In this document: piece after piece, positions 11,501 to 19,342 of the stretch | Layout: the number at the start of each line of letters is the position of its first letter | Numbering within the stretch: the stretch's first letter is position 1 | DNA from: Roseomonas sp. E05 | Lineage (GTDB): Bacteria; Pseudomonadota; Alphaproteobacteria; Acetobacterales; Acetobacteraceae | Reading direction: 5' to 3' | DNA: 64,000 bases | Assembly (NCBI RefSeq): GCF_030063475.1 | Contig: NZ_JASIRT010000003.1 | Coordinates: 248,001-312,000, forward strand | Made by a program: the position numbers and the translations under genes | Notes under the pieces: generated by a model | Seen by the model: the letters and a program-made list of their open reading frames with translations, nothing else | The model's database searches: none | What the model was told of the DNA's origin: nothing

Positions 11501-11832
11501 ACCAGGCGCGGACCGCATGCCGGCCGGGACAGCGCCGCCAGCGCCGCCATGCGGCTGCCCATCACGGCGCGGGAGGGCGAGATGCGGTCATAGGGCAGGC
11601 AGTCCCAGCCCGGCAGCAGCACCGCCTCCAGCGTGGGCGCCAGCGCCCGCACAGCGTGGTGCAGCCGGGCGGCGCGCGCCTCCGAGCGGGCCAGATGGAT
11701 CAGCCCGGCCGTCCCGCTCTCCTCCGCCCGCTCCACCAGTTGCGCGGCCAGCAGGCCTTCGGGTTCCAGATCCATCGCCTCGTCCTGGCTGTGTTCCGGG
11801 CGCCGGTCCGTCGCGGCGCCCTCGGGAGCCAT
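8560..11832 (-). CDS. mfd: Transcription-repair coupling factor
   Basis: Mfd removes RNA polymerase stalled at DNA lesions and recruits UvrA. The start is set at the ATG at 11832 (MAPEGAATDRRP); the open frame continues upstream to 12039 but that part looks non-coding. The product has 1090 residues, slightly short for Mfd (about 1150). Domains: a UvrB-like N-terminal region (PGWDCLPYDRISPS), the RNA-polymerase-interacting region (PGDAVVHLEHGLGALRG), the helicase core with Walker A in GDVGFGKTEVALRGA, DEEQ in IIDEEQRFGARQ, LTATPIPRTLQ, the RecG-like LRGRVGRSRTRGNILLL, and a C-terminal TRCF domain. Some motifs deviate from typical Mfd, so a second, divergent paralogue elsewhere in the genome cannot be excluded. 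Confidence 0.9.
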   Translation of the reverse strand: MAPEGAATDRRPEHSQDEAMDLEPEGLLAAQLVERAEESGTAGLIHLARSEARAARLHHAVRALAPTLEAVLLPGWDCLPYDRISPSRAVMGSRMAALAALSRPACGPRLVIASLAAAMQRLPPPDALDGLTLRSGAALEREALRDRLLRLGYVLDERVDEPGEAALHGAVLDIFPAAEGALPCRVELEEGRIGAIRRYDPLTQRSAAEVEAVTLGPASEIVNPGGEELPLPAGAEHALAEFHPRLVSLFELLPEARVVEEPEVEEGRARREREVAEAFRTRLRLDTGEETAPRLSEPAALHLDHAAWKAARAGREVTVLEEATEAPPGQLPRFAAAPEPEEAFLDFLEAERAAGRRVALAGPPRAARPLLRLAAERLGAPAEPLSGWLALRAAPPGGFGRLDGALASGFRTEEATVVALADVRPAYARERDLPLHGLIFGAAQLQPGDAVVHLEHGLGALRGVETVELDGVAQDCLRLEYAGGATELVPGEEVDRLWRYGAEAESVSLDRLGGEAWPKRRAEVEAQIAETAQAMLALAREREARKAPVLRAPRAAYQRFVNGFPFAPTADQEAAIEAMLHDLAAGRPMDRLVCGDVGFGKTEVALRGAAVAVLAGCQVAVLAPTTVLVRQHLETFRRRFEALGTRVEPLSRLSSPAEARATKAGLASGEIGIAIGTQALAAKDVRFKKLGLVIIDEEQRFGARQKAMLRRLGRDVHCLTLTATPIPRTLQSALIGLQALSVIATPPARRQPIRTLQAPWTDSLVKETLQREQRRGGQSFIVCPRIADIAPMHARIRRLLPRLKVLEAHGDMPPEEIDAAMVRFADGGVDALLSTNIVETGLDVPRANTMLVWRADLFGLTQLHQLRGRVGRSRTRGNILLLTDPEAPPSAAAARRLNTLQAFDRIGAGFAISARDMDLRGAGDLLGEEQAGHVKLIGIGLYQHMLDGALRAARGEAEREEWSPAVVLGISAAIPEEYIAEDALRIELHARMGEVLRQGATGALEELAEEIEDRFGPPPPAVRHWLDLGRLRLRCRRLGVRRLEVGPQGAVAQLAGERLVLRQPSTTPAERLSLAARLLSNVRRHIRQAA

Positions 11833-12053
11833 CCTAACGCGCCAGAGGGATAAAAGGCTCAGGACGGGCAAAAGGCTCGCCGGCGGCTGCGGCCCCGAAG
11901 GCGCAGCCGCGCCACGCAATGCCGTGACGTGCGGAACCCTGCCCCGCAGCGCGGGTTTCCCGCGAAGGTGCAGCGGCCAGGAGGTCGCGCACCGCCTGAA
12001 GCAAAGCCGCGGCGGGCCGCAACCGCGCGGCCCAGACACAGGGTTCCCCCCGC
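11833..12053. promoter_or_regulatory. Divergent region, mfd / alcohol dehydrogenase
   Basis: A 221-base gap. It contains a perfect 8-bp hairpin, CGGCTGCG (11884-11891) and CGCAGCCG (11902-11909). The plus-strand gene has only a weak ribosome site. No promoter hexamers are clear. Confidence 0.4.
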
Positions 12054-13265
12054 ATGAAAGCAGTCGTTTTCCACGGCATCGGTGACATCCGGCTGGAGAC
12101 CGTGCCGGAACCGAAGATCCGGGCGGCCAGCGACGCCATCGTCCGGCTGACCGCCAGCGCCATCTGCGGCACCGACCTGCACATGATCCGCGGCACCCTG
12201 CCCGGAATGAAGCCGGGCACGATCCTCGGCCATGAGGGCGTTGGCATCGTCGAGGAGGTGGGGCGCGGCGTGCGCAACCTGCGGCGTGGCGACCGCGTGG
12301 TGATCCCTTCCACCATCGGCTGCGGCAACTGCTCCTACTGCCGCTCCGGCTATTCGGCGCAATGCGACGACGCCAACCCGAACGGCCCGAGCGCCGGCAC
12401 CGCCTTCTTCGGCGGCCCCGAGATGACCGGGCCCTTCGACGGTCTGCAGGCGGAATACGCGCGGATCCCCTTCGCGCATCACAACCTCATCCGCCTGCCG
12501 CGCGATGTCTCGGATGACCAGGCGATCCTGCTCTCCGACATCTATCCGACCGCCGATTTCGGCGCCGTTCTGGCCGAGGTCGGCGCGGGGGACGTGGTGG
12601 CGGTCTGGGGCTGCGGGCCGGTCGGGCTCTTCGCCGTGCTCAGCGCCTTCCAGCGCGGCGCGCACCGCGTCATCGCGGTGGACGGCCATGCCGACCGGCT
12701 GGAGAAGGCCCGCGAGCTGGGCGCGGAGACCATCAACTTCAATGAAGAAGATCCCGTCGAGACCATCAAGGAACTGACGCGCGGCATCGGCCCCGATCGC
12801 GCGATCGACGCGGTGGGCGTCGATGCCGAACGGCCGAAGCAGGGGCCCGCCGCGGTGAGCGGGGAGCAGGCGAAGCAGTTCGACGAGCAGGTCTCGAAGA
12901 TCGCGCCCGACGCGAAGCCGCAGGGCAGCCTGTGGAAGCCGGGCGACGGGCCCTCGCAGGTCAGCATCTGGGCGGTGCAGACGCTGGCCAAGGCGGGCAC
13001 GCTCGGCATCATCGGTGTCTATCCGCAGACCGACCAGTTCTTCCCGATCGGCGCCGCGATGAACAAGAACCTCTCGATCAACATGGGGAACTGCAACCAT
13101 CGCACCTACATCCCGCGTCTCGTCGAGATGGTGGACGCCGGCGTGGTGGACCCGACCTCGGTTCTCACCCAGCACGAGCCGCTGACGGACGTGATCGAGG
13201 CCTACAAGCAGTTCGACCAGCGGAAGCCCGGCTGGGTGAAGGTGGAGCTGAACCCGGCCGGATGA
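12054..13265 (+). CDS. Zinc-dependent alcohol dehydrogenase (formaldehyde dehydrogenase-like MDR)
   Basis: A 403-residue medium-chain dehydrogenase. The catalytic zinc site is seen in AICGTDLHMIRG and GHEGVGIVEEVG. The structural zinc cysteines lie in GCGNCSYCRSGYSAQC, and the NAD-binding loop is VAVWGCGPVGLFA followed by an aspartate in VIAVDGHADR. The long insert between about residues 250 and 310, the length and the motif GPFDGLQAEYARIP resemble the glutathione-independent formaldehyde dehydrogenase / threonine-dehydrogenase-like group. Aldehyde detoxification or alcohol oxidation is likely, but the substrate is uncertain. It is a single gene in front of the respiratory operon. Confidence 0.85.
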   Translation: MKAVVFHGIGDIRLETVPEPKIRAASDAIVRLTASAICGTDLHMIRGTLPGMKPGTILGHEGVGIVEEVGRGVRNLRRGDRVVIPSTIGCGNCSYCRSGYSAQCDDANPNGPSAGTAFFGGPEMTGPFDGLQAEYARIPFAHHNLIRLPRDVSDDQAILLSDIYPTADFGAVLAEVGAGDVVAVWGCGPVGLFAVLSAFQRGAHRVIAVDGHADRLEKARELGAETINFNEEDPVETIKELTRGIGPDRAIDAVGVDAERPKQGPAAVSGEQAKQFDEQVSKIAPDAKPQGSLWKPGDGPSQVSIWAVQTLAKAGTLGIIGVYPQTDQFFPIGAAMNKNLSINMGNCNHRTYIPRLVEMVDAGVVDPTSVLTQHEPLTDVIEAYKQFDQRKPGWVKVELNPAG

Positions 13266-13298
13266 TGAGCGCCGCACCCGCCGCCTGCGCCTCACGCC

Positions 13299-13315
13299 CC
13301 CAGGGCGGGCCTGGG
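13299..13315 (+). terminator. Short hairpin after the dehydrogenase gene
   Basis: CCCAGG (13299-13304) and CCTGGG (13310-13315) form a six-pair stem with a five-base loop, 34 bases after the dehydrogenase stop. No T run follows, so this is only a weak terminator candidate. Confidence 0.4.
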
Positions 13316-13493
13316 TGGAACATTAAGAATCGACAAGGCGGGCAACCATGACGAACAGCTGAGATTAGGGCGTTGAAGTCCAAAGGCATGTAAGGGGGAC
13401 GGAGCCTTGACGCACCGAGCCGCAGCGGAATTGCCGCTTCGCCGCCGCGCAGGCTTTTGTCCGCAGGTCCTGTGGCGCGCCGGTTGATCCGGC
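13316..13493 (+). promoter_or_regulatory. Presumed promoter region of the act-cta respiratory operon
   Basis: The 178 bases before actA must carry the promoter of the 11.7-kb operon because every later gene overlaps or abuts its neighbour. This stretch is noticeably less GC-rich than its surroundings (for example CATTAAGAATCGACAAGG). A TTGACG hexamer occurs at about 13407, but I could not find a well-spaced -10 partner. Confidence 0.4.
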
Positions 13494-14150
13494 ATGGCAC
13501 AGCATTTTCCTCCCAGCGCCGACACCATCCTGCGCGCGGTGCTCGCCGGCGCTGCATTGTTCGTCGTGGCCCTCCTCGCCGTGCTGCTGGTCCGGCCCTA
13601 CACCGCCTATTCCACCTCGCAGGACCGCATCGTCGAGCAGCCCGTGCAGTTCAGCCACGCCCACCATGTCGGCGGGCTCGGGCTGGATTGCCGGTACTGC
13701 CATGAGTCGGTGGAGGAATCCGCCTTCGCCGGGCTGCCGCCGACCCATACCTGCATGACCTGCCACTCGCAGCTCTGGACCAATGCCGAGATGCTGGCGC
13801 CGGTGCGCCGCAGCCTGGGCGAGGGCAAGCCGATCCCCTGGCGGCGCGTGAACCAGGTGCCGGACTTCGTCTACTTCGACCACAGCGTGCATGTGAAGAA
13901 TGGCGTCGGCTGCAGCACCTGCCACGGCCCCGTGCACACCATGCAGCAGACCTGGCAGGACAAGCCGCTGACCATGCAGTGGTGCCTCGACTGCCACCGC
14001 GATCCGGCCCAATTCCTGCGGCCGGAGGACAAGATCCTTGACATGAACTGGACGCCGCCCGCCGACCAGGAGGAGCGCGGCCGCAGGCTGATCCAGCACT
14101 ACCTGATCGAAACCAAGAACCTGACGGATTGCTCGCGGTGCCATCGATGA
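13494..14150 (+). CDS. actA: Alternative complex III subunit ActA, pentaheme cytochrome c
   Basis: First subunit of alternative complex III, which oxidises quinol and passes electrons to cytochrome c or directly to an oxidase. The 218 residues begin with one membrane anchor (about 14-34), followed by a periplasmic domain with exactly five heme-c sites: CRYCH, CMTCH, CSTCH, CLDCH and CSRCH. Five CxxCH motifs, this length and the position before an ActB-type iron-sulfur protein define ActA. The stop codon overlaps the actB start (ATGA at 14147-14150), indicating translational coupling. Other multiheme families were considered, but the neighbours settle the identity. Confidence 0.93.
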   Translation: MAQHFPPSADTILRAVLAGAALFVVALLAVLLVRPYTAYSTSQDRIVEQPVQFSHAHHVGGLGLDCRYCHESVEESAFAGLPPTHTCMTCHSQLWTNAEMLAPVRRSLGEGKPIPWRRVNQVPDFVYFDHSVHVKNGVGCSTCHGPVHTMQQTWQDKPLTMQWCLDCHRDPAQFLRPEDKILDMNWTPPADQEERGRRLIQHYLIETKNLTDCSRCHR

Positions 14151-16966
14151 CGCCCCCGATGCCGCCCCTGCTCGGGCGCCGCCAGGCCGCGCTCGGCCTG
14201 CTCGCTTCCGCCCTGACGCTGACCTCCTGCGGGCAGCCGGAGGAGGAGATCCTCCCCTACGTCAACAAGCCGGATGGGCTGACGCCGGGCGTCTCGATGC
14301 GCTTCGCCACCAGCCTGCCGATGAACGGCTATGCCCGCGGCGTGCTGGCGACCACTTACGAAGGACGGCCGGTGAAGCTGGAGGGCAATCCGCGCCACCC
14401 GGCGAGCCAGGGCGCCACCGACGTCTTCACCGAGGCGGCGATCCTCTCGCTCTACGATCCGGACCGCTCCCGCAGCCTGCGCCAGGAGGGGCGGGTGGGC
14501 ACCTGGGAGGGCTTCGAGGCCGCGCTGCTGCCGCGCCTCGCCGCCGCCGAGGCCAGGGGCGGGGAGGGGGTGCGGCTGCTGACCGGGCGGCAGACCTCGG
14601 CCACGCTTCTGCGGCTGATCGGCGGCCTGCGCGAGCGCTTCCCGGCGATGCACTGGCATGTGCACGAGCCCGTCGCCGAGACCGATGCGCGGGCCGGCGC
14701 CCGCCTGGCCTTCGGCACGCCGCTGACCGTGCTGCCGCGCCTGGAGCGGGCGCGGGTGATCCTGGCGCTCGACGCCGATCCGCTCGGGCCCGGGCCGGAG
14801 CAGATCATGCATGGCCGCGCCTTCGCCGCCATCCGCAGCGCCCGGCGCGACCGCCCCGATAGTCTCGCGCGGCTCTACGCGGTGGAGCCGGGCTTCTCCA
14901 CCACCGGCGCCAAGGCGGACCACCGGCTGGCGCTGGCGCCCGCCGGGCTGCGGGATTTCGCCCTGGCGCTGGCGGCGCGGCTGGGGGCCGGCCTGTCGGC
15001 GCCCGACCTGCCGGCACCCGTCGCGCGCTTCCTGGACGCCGCGGCGCAGGACCTGGAGGGCGCGCGCGGCGCGGCGCTGGTGCTGGCGGGCCCCTGGGCG
15101 CCGCCCGAGATGCAGGCGCTGGTCCACTGGATCAACGGCCGGCTGGAGGCGCCGGTGGATTACCTGCCGCCGCCGCCGGAGCAGCCGGAGGACCTGCCCG
15201 CCCTGGCCGGAGCGCTGCGCGGCGGCGCCGTGGACACGCTGGTGATCCTCGACGCCAACCCGGCCTATGACGCGCCGGCCGACCTCGACTTCGCCGCCGC
15301 GCTGCGCGAGACCGAGGCCTTCACCGTGCATCTCGGCCCCTGGCGCGACGAGACCGCCGCGCTCTGCCGCTGGCATCTGCCGCAGCACCATCCGCTGGAG
15401 GACTGGGCCGACCTGCGCGCGCCCGACGGCACGGCCAGCATCGCCCAGCCGCTGATCCGGCCGCTCTACGCCACCCGCTCCGCCGCCTGGCTGCTGGGGC
15501 TGCTGCGGGGGCGGCTTTCGCTCGACTCCTATGCCGCGGTGCGCGAGACCTGGGCGGCGCAATGGCCGGCGGAGGCGTTCGAGGCGACCTGGCGCCGCGT
15601 GCTGCATGACGGCGTGGTGCCGGAGAGCGCCGCACAGCCCCTGCCGCCGCCCGCCGCGCGCCTGCCGGAGCCGCCATCTGCCCCGCAGGCTGGCCTGACC
15701 CTGCTGCTGCGGCCGGACCCGACCGTCTGGGACGGCCGCTACGCCAACAATCCCTGGCTGCAGGAATGCCCGAAGCCGCTGACCCGGCAGGTCTGGGGCA
15801 ATGCGGCGCTGATGGCGCCCGGCGAGGCGGAGCGGCATGGGCTGCGCGAGGGCGACGTGGTGCAACTGCATGCCGGCGGCCGCATGCTGGAGGCGCCGGT
15901 GCTGCCGCTGCCCGGCATGGCGGCCGGCGTGGTGATGCTGAGCCTGGGCTACGGGCGGCGGCGCGCCGGGGCCATCGGCAACGCGTTCGGCGCCAATGCC
16001 TATGTGCTGCGCCGGGGCGATGCGCTCTGGACGCTGCCCGGGCTGCGGCTCGCGCCGGCCGGGCGGCGCGAGGACATCCTGCACCTGCAGGAGGCGCACC
16101 GGCTGGAGGGCGAGGCGCAGGAACTGCTGCCCGAGCGGCCCTTCGCCGATTTCCTCGACCACCCCCTGGAGCCTGAGCCGAAGGAGCCGCCGACCAGCAT
16201 CTTCAAGCCGCTGGAGCCGGACGCGCCGGTCGCCTGGGGCATGGTGATCGACAGCACGCTGTGCATCGGCTGCAATGCCTGCGTCGTCGCCTGCCAGGCG
16301 GAGAACAACGTGCCGGTGGTCGGCCCCGAGGAGGTGGCGAAGGGGCGCGACATGCACTGGCTGCGCATCGACACCTACTGGCACGGGCCGGAGGCCGCGC
16401 CGCGGCCGGGTTTCCAGCCGGTGCCCTGCATGCATTGCGAGACCGCGCCCTGCGAGCCGGTCTGCCCCGTCGCCGCCTCGGTGCATGACGCCGAGGGGCT
16501 GAATGTGCAGGTCTACAACCGTTGCATCGGCACCCGCTTCTGCCAGGGCAACTGCCCCTACAAGGTGCGGCGCTTCAACTTCCACGGCTATGCCGACGGG
16601 CAGGAATACGCCAACCAGGGTGAGCCCATCGTCGCCGCGCACTACAACCCGGACGTGACGGTGCGCAGCCGCGGCGTGATGGAGAAGTGCACCTACTGCG
16701 TGCAGCGCATCAGCGCCGCGCGGCGGCAGGCGGAGAAGGAGGATCGCCCGATCGCGGAGGGCGAGGTGCGCACCGCCTGCCAGTCCGCCTGTCCCTCGCG
16801 GGCCATCCAGTTCGGCGATCTGCGGAAGGCGGAGGCCGCCGTCAGCCGGCTGCGTCATGAGCCGCAGCACTATGCGCTGCTCGGCCATCTCGGCACCCGG
16901 CCGCGCACCACCTACCTGGCGCAGGCGCGCAACCCCAATCCTGCGCTGGAGGAGCCGGAGGCATGA
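14147..16966 (+). CDS. actB: Alternative complex III subunit ActB, molybdopterin-fold plus Fe-S protein
   Basis: A 939-residue periplasmic subunit. The start is the ATG overlapping the actA stop. The N-terminus has an LLGRRQAALGLLASAL twin-arginine-like signal ending at a lipobox-like cysteine (TLTSC). Residues about 30-690 resemble the molybdopterin-oxidoreductase fold, which in ActB proteins binds no molybdenum cofactor. From about residue 700, four cysteine clusters (CIGCNACVVAC, CMHCETAPCEPVC, CIGTRFCQGNC, and CTYC with CQSAC) form the iron-sulfur wire. The fusion of both halves in one chain is typical of ActB. It overlaps actC by four bases. Confidence 0.93.
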   Translation: MTPPMPPLLGRRQAALGLLASALTLTSCGQPEEEILPYVNKPDGLTPGVSMRFATSLPMNGYARGVLATTYEGRPVKLEGNPRHPASQGATDVFTEAAILSLYDPDRSRSLRQEGRVGTWEGFEAALLPRLAAAEARGGEGVRLLTGRQTSATLLRLIGGLRERFPAMHWHVHEPVAETDARAGARLAFGTPLTVLPRLERARVILALDADPLGPGPEQIMHGRAFAAIRSARRDRPDSLARLYAVEPGFSTTGAKADHRLALAPAGLRDFALALAARLGAGLSAPDLPAPVARFLDAAAQDLEGARGAALVLAGPWAPPEMQALVHWINGRLEAPVDYLPPPPEQPEDLPALAGALRGGAVDTLVILDANPAYDAPADLDFAAALRETEAFTVHLGPWRDETAALCRWHLPQHHPLEDWADLRAPDGTASIAQPLIRPLYATRSAAWLLGLLRGRLSLDSYAAVRETWAAQWPAEAFEATWRRVLHDGVVPESAAQPLPPPAARLPEPPSAPQAGLTLLLRPDPTVWDGRYANNPWLQECPKPLTRQVWGNAALMAPGEAERHGLREGDVVQLHAGGRMLEAPVLPLPGMAAGVVMLSLGYGRRRAGAIGNAFGANAYVLRRGDALWTLPGLRLAPAGRREDILHLQEAHRLEGEAQELLPERPFADFLDHPLEPEPKEPPTSIFKPLEPDAPVAWGMVIDSTLCIGCNACVVACQAENNVPVVGPEEVAKGRDMHWLRIDTYWHGPEAAPRPGFQPVPCMHCETAPCEPVCPVAASVHDAEGLNVQVYNRCIGTRFCQGNCPYKVRRFNFHGYADGQEYANQGEPIVAAHYNPDVTVRSRGVMEKCTYCVQRISAARRQAEKEDRPIAEGEVRTACQSACPSRAIQFGDLRKAEAAVSRLRHEPQHYALLGHLGTRPRTTYLAQARNPNPALEEPEA

Positions 16967-18315
16967 GCGGTGGAGGCAGCGAGGGGCTGCTGCCGCGCGG
17001 CACGAGCTATGGCGCGCTGGTCGGGCTGGTGGCCGACGCGCTGATGCGCCGCAATGTCGGCTGGCGCTGGTACGCCGCCTTCGGCGTGGCCCTGGCGATG
17101 ACGCTGATGCTGGCGGGCTGCGTCACCTGGCTGTTCCTGCGCGGACTGGGCATCTTCGGCAACAACACCGCGGTGGTCTGGGGCTTCCCGATCGCCAACT
17201 ACGTCTGGTGGATCGGCATCGGCAATGCCGGAACCTTCATCTCGGCGGCGCTGCTGCTGACGCGGCAGCCCTGGCGCGCGGCGATCAACCGCTTCGCCGA
17301 GGTGATGACGATCTTCGCCGTCTCCATCGCCGGGCTGTTTCCCATCCTGCATCTCGGCCGGCCGGAATACGCCTATTGGCTGGCGCCCTATCCGAACGTG
17401 ATGGGGCTGTGGCCGCAGTGGCGCAGCGCGCTGGTCTGGGACTTCGCGGCGATCGTCAGCTACCTGATCTTCTCGCTGCTGTTCTGGTATCTCGGCCTGA
17501 TCCCGGACATGGCGACGCTGCGCGACCGGGCGCAGACGCGCACGGGCCAGGTGATCTACGGCGTGCTGGCGATGGGCTGGCGCGGCTCCGCCCGTCACTG
17601 GCAACTGCACGATGCCGTCTATCGCGCGCTGGCGGTGATGGCGCTGCCGCTCGTCGTCTCCGTGCACAGCGTGGCGGCGATGGACTTCTCCGCCAGCCTG
17701 ATGCCCGGCTGGCAGGAGACGATCTATCCGCCCTATTTCGTCGTGGGCGCGCTGTTCTCCGGCTTCGGCATGGTGATCGTGCTGACGGCGCTGGTGCGGC
17801 TCGGGCTCGGCCTGCAGGCGGTCATCACCCCGCGCCACTTCGGGGTGATGGGCAAGATCGTGCTGGCCTGCTCGCTGGGCATGGGCCTCTCCTACGCCAC
17901 CGAGTGGTTCTACGCCTGGTCGCTCGGCAGCCGGGCGGAGCTGGTGCATCTCCACAAGCTGTTCACCGGGGAATACGCGCCGCTCTACTTCGCCATGCTG
18001 GCCTGCAACCTGCTGGCGCCGCAAATCCTGTGGTTCCCGCAGGTGCGGCGCAACATTCTCGCGGTGGTGGGCGTGGCGATCGTGCTGAACATCGGCATGT
18101 GGCTGGAGCGCATCCTGATCATCTGGAACACGCTCTCGCATGGGCACCTGCCTTCGATGTGGTCGGTGTTCTGGCCGAGCCTGTTCGATTGGCTGATCCT
18201 GGCCGGCTCGCTCGGCTTCTTCGCGCTGATGTTCCTCTGCTTCGCGCGGCTGCTGCCGGCGGTGGCGATGCACGATCTCGGCAAGCTGCTGCGCGAGCGG
18301 AGACGGGAGTCATGA
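16963..18315 (+). CDS. actC: Alternative complex III subunit ActC, NrfD-like membrane protein
   Basis: A 450-residue integral membrane protein with roughly ten hydrophobic helices. It belongs to the NrfD/PsrC family, which holds the quinol site of alternative complex III. Typical features are the segments WGFPIANYVWWIGIGNAGTF near residue 72 and SVHSVAAMDF near residue 230, which match conserved loop and histidine positions of ActC. It starts with an ATGA overlap with actB and ends with an ATGA overlap with actD. Its partner ActF is the second NrfD-type subunit of the complex. Confidence 0.92.
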   Translation: MSGGGSEGLLPRGTSYGALVGLVADALMRRNVGWRWYAAFGVALAMTLMLAGCVTWLFLRGLGIFGNNTAVVWGFPIANYVWWIGIGNAGTFISAALLLTRQPWRAAINRFAEVMTIFAVSIAGLFPILHLGRPEYAYWLAPYPNVMGLWPQWRSALVWDFAAIVSYLIFSLLFWYLGLIPDMATLRDRAQTRTGQVIYGVLAMGWRGSARHWQLHDAVYRALAVMALPLVVSVHSVAAMDFSASLMPGWQETIYPPYFVVGALFSGFGMVIVLTALVRLGLGLQAVITPRHFGVMGKIVLACSLGMGLSYATEWFYAWSLGSRAELVHLHKLFTGEYAPLYFAMLACNLLAPQILWFPQVRRNILAVVGVAIVLNIGMWLERILIIWNTLSHGHLPSMWSVFWPSLFDWLILAGSLGFFALMFLCFARLLPAVAMHDLGKLLRERRRES

Positions 18316-18830
18316 CGGCGCTGCTGCTGGCCGAGTTCCGCGATCCGGAGACGCTCATCGCCGCCGCGCGCCGCGCCCGCGAGGCCGGCTGGAACGGCCT
18401 CGACGCGCATACGCCCTTCGCCGTGCCGGAACTGGTCGAGGCGCTGGGCCTGCCGCCCGCGCGCATCCGCCCCGTCATGCTGGGAGCGGGGGTGGTCGCG
18501 GCCGTGCTGACCTACGCGATGTGCTGGTACAGCGCGGTGATCGACTATCCGCTCGACCTGGGTGGGCGGCCGCTGAACAGCTGGCCCACTTTCGTCGTGC
18601 TCTGCTTCGAGGCGGGGGTGCTGGCGGCCGCGCTGGCCGGCTTCGTCGCCTTCTTCGCCTTCAGCGGCCTGCCGCGGCTGCACCACCCGCTTTTCGCGGC
18701 GCGCGACTTCGACCGCGCCAGCCAGGACGCCTTCTTCCTCGCCGTGCAGGACCCGAAGGTGGATGCGGAACGCTTCGCGCTGCTGCTGGATGGGCTCGGC
18801 CCCGTCTCGGTGCGGGAGGTGGCGCAATGA
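18312..18830 (+). CDS. actD: Alternative complex III subunit ActD (DUF3341)
   Basis: A 172-residue membrane subunit. The N-terminal cytoplasmic part (AEFRDPETLIAAARRAREAG) followed by FAVPELVEALGLPPARI is the DUF3341 pattern. Two transmembrane helices follow (about 57-78 and 96-118), linked by a loop with YPLDLGGRPLNSWPTF. The C-terminal domain contains LHHPLFAARDFDRASQDAFFL. ActD is a structural subunit without cofactors. The start codon overlaps the actC stop, and the stop overlaps the actE start (ATGA at 18827). Confidence 0.92.
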   Translation: MTALLLAEFRDPETLIAAARRAREAGWNGLDAHTPFAVPELVEALGLPPARIRPVMLGAGVVAAVLTYAMCWYSAVIDYPLDLGGRPLNSWPTFVVLCFEAGVLAAALAGFVAFFAFSGLPRLHHPLFAARDFDRASQDAFFLAVQDPKVDAERFALLLDGLGPVSVREVAQ

Positions 18831-19342
18831 GGCATGCCCTGGCCTGTGCGGTGGCCTTGCTGGCACTCGCCGGCTGCAAGCTGGACATGAAGCAGCAACG
18901 CAAGCTGAACCCCTATGAGCGCACCGACCTCTGGCCGGATGGCACCGCCGCGCGCCCGCTGCCCGAGGGCGTGGTGGCGCAGGGCGACCTGGCGCGCGAC
19001 GCCGCCGCCGCCAGCCCGCCGCCCGCCACGCCGGAGCTTCTGGCGCGCGGCAAGGCGCAGTACGAGATCTTCTGCACGCCCTGCCACGGCACCGCCGGGC
19101 TGGGCGACGGCATGATCGTGCAGCGCGGCTTCCCGAAGCCGCCGAGCTACCACACGCAGCGCCTGCGCGCCGCGCCGGCCGCGCATTTCTTCGACGTCAT
19201 CAGCAACGGCTACGGCGTCATGTATGGCTATGGCGACCGCGTCGCGCCGCAGGATCGCTGGGCCATCGTGGCCTATATCCGCGCGCTGCAGCTCACGCGG
19301 GCGCCGGCGCTGGCTGAGGCCGGAGGAGGGGGCAGGCCATGA
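18827..19342 (+). CDS. actE: Alternative complex III subunit ActE, monoheme cytochrome c lipoprotein
   Basis: A 171-residue lipoprotein: the signal MRHALACAVALLALAGC ends with the lipobox LAGC. A single class I cytochrome c domain follows, with the heme site CTPCH near residue 83. A candidate sixth ligand is a methionine in the segment NGYGVMYGYGDRVAP; the end WAIVAYIRALQ is the usual cytochrome c terminal helix. ActE carries electrons from ActA to the downstream oxidase. It overlaps actD and actF by four bases each. Confidence 0.92.
   Translation: MRHALACAVALLALAGCKLDMKQQRKLNPYERTDLWPDGTAARPLPEGVVAQGDLARDAAAASPPPATPELLARGKAQYEIFCTPCHGTAGLGDGMIVQRGFPKPPSYHTQRLRAAPAAHFFDVISNGYGVMYGYGDRVAPQDRWAIVAYIRALQLTRAPALAEAGGGGRP

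Noticed and set aside
8578-11853. 1091-codon plus-strand frame opposite mfd
   Set aside because: It is a mirror of mfd codon structure with no recognisable domain; mfd on the minus strand has all helicase motifs.
11833-12039. N-terminal extension of mfd to 12039
   Set aside because: The extra 69 residues are not Mfd-like, and they run through a palindrome and the divergent promoter space; the ATG at 11832 fits better.
14099-16888. 929-codon minus-strand frame opposite actB
   Set aside because: It is antisense to actB with low-complexity composition and no motif.
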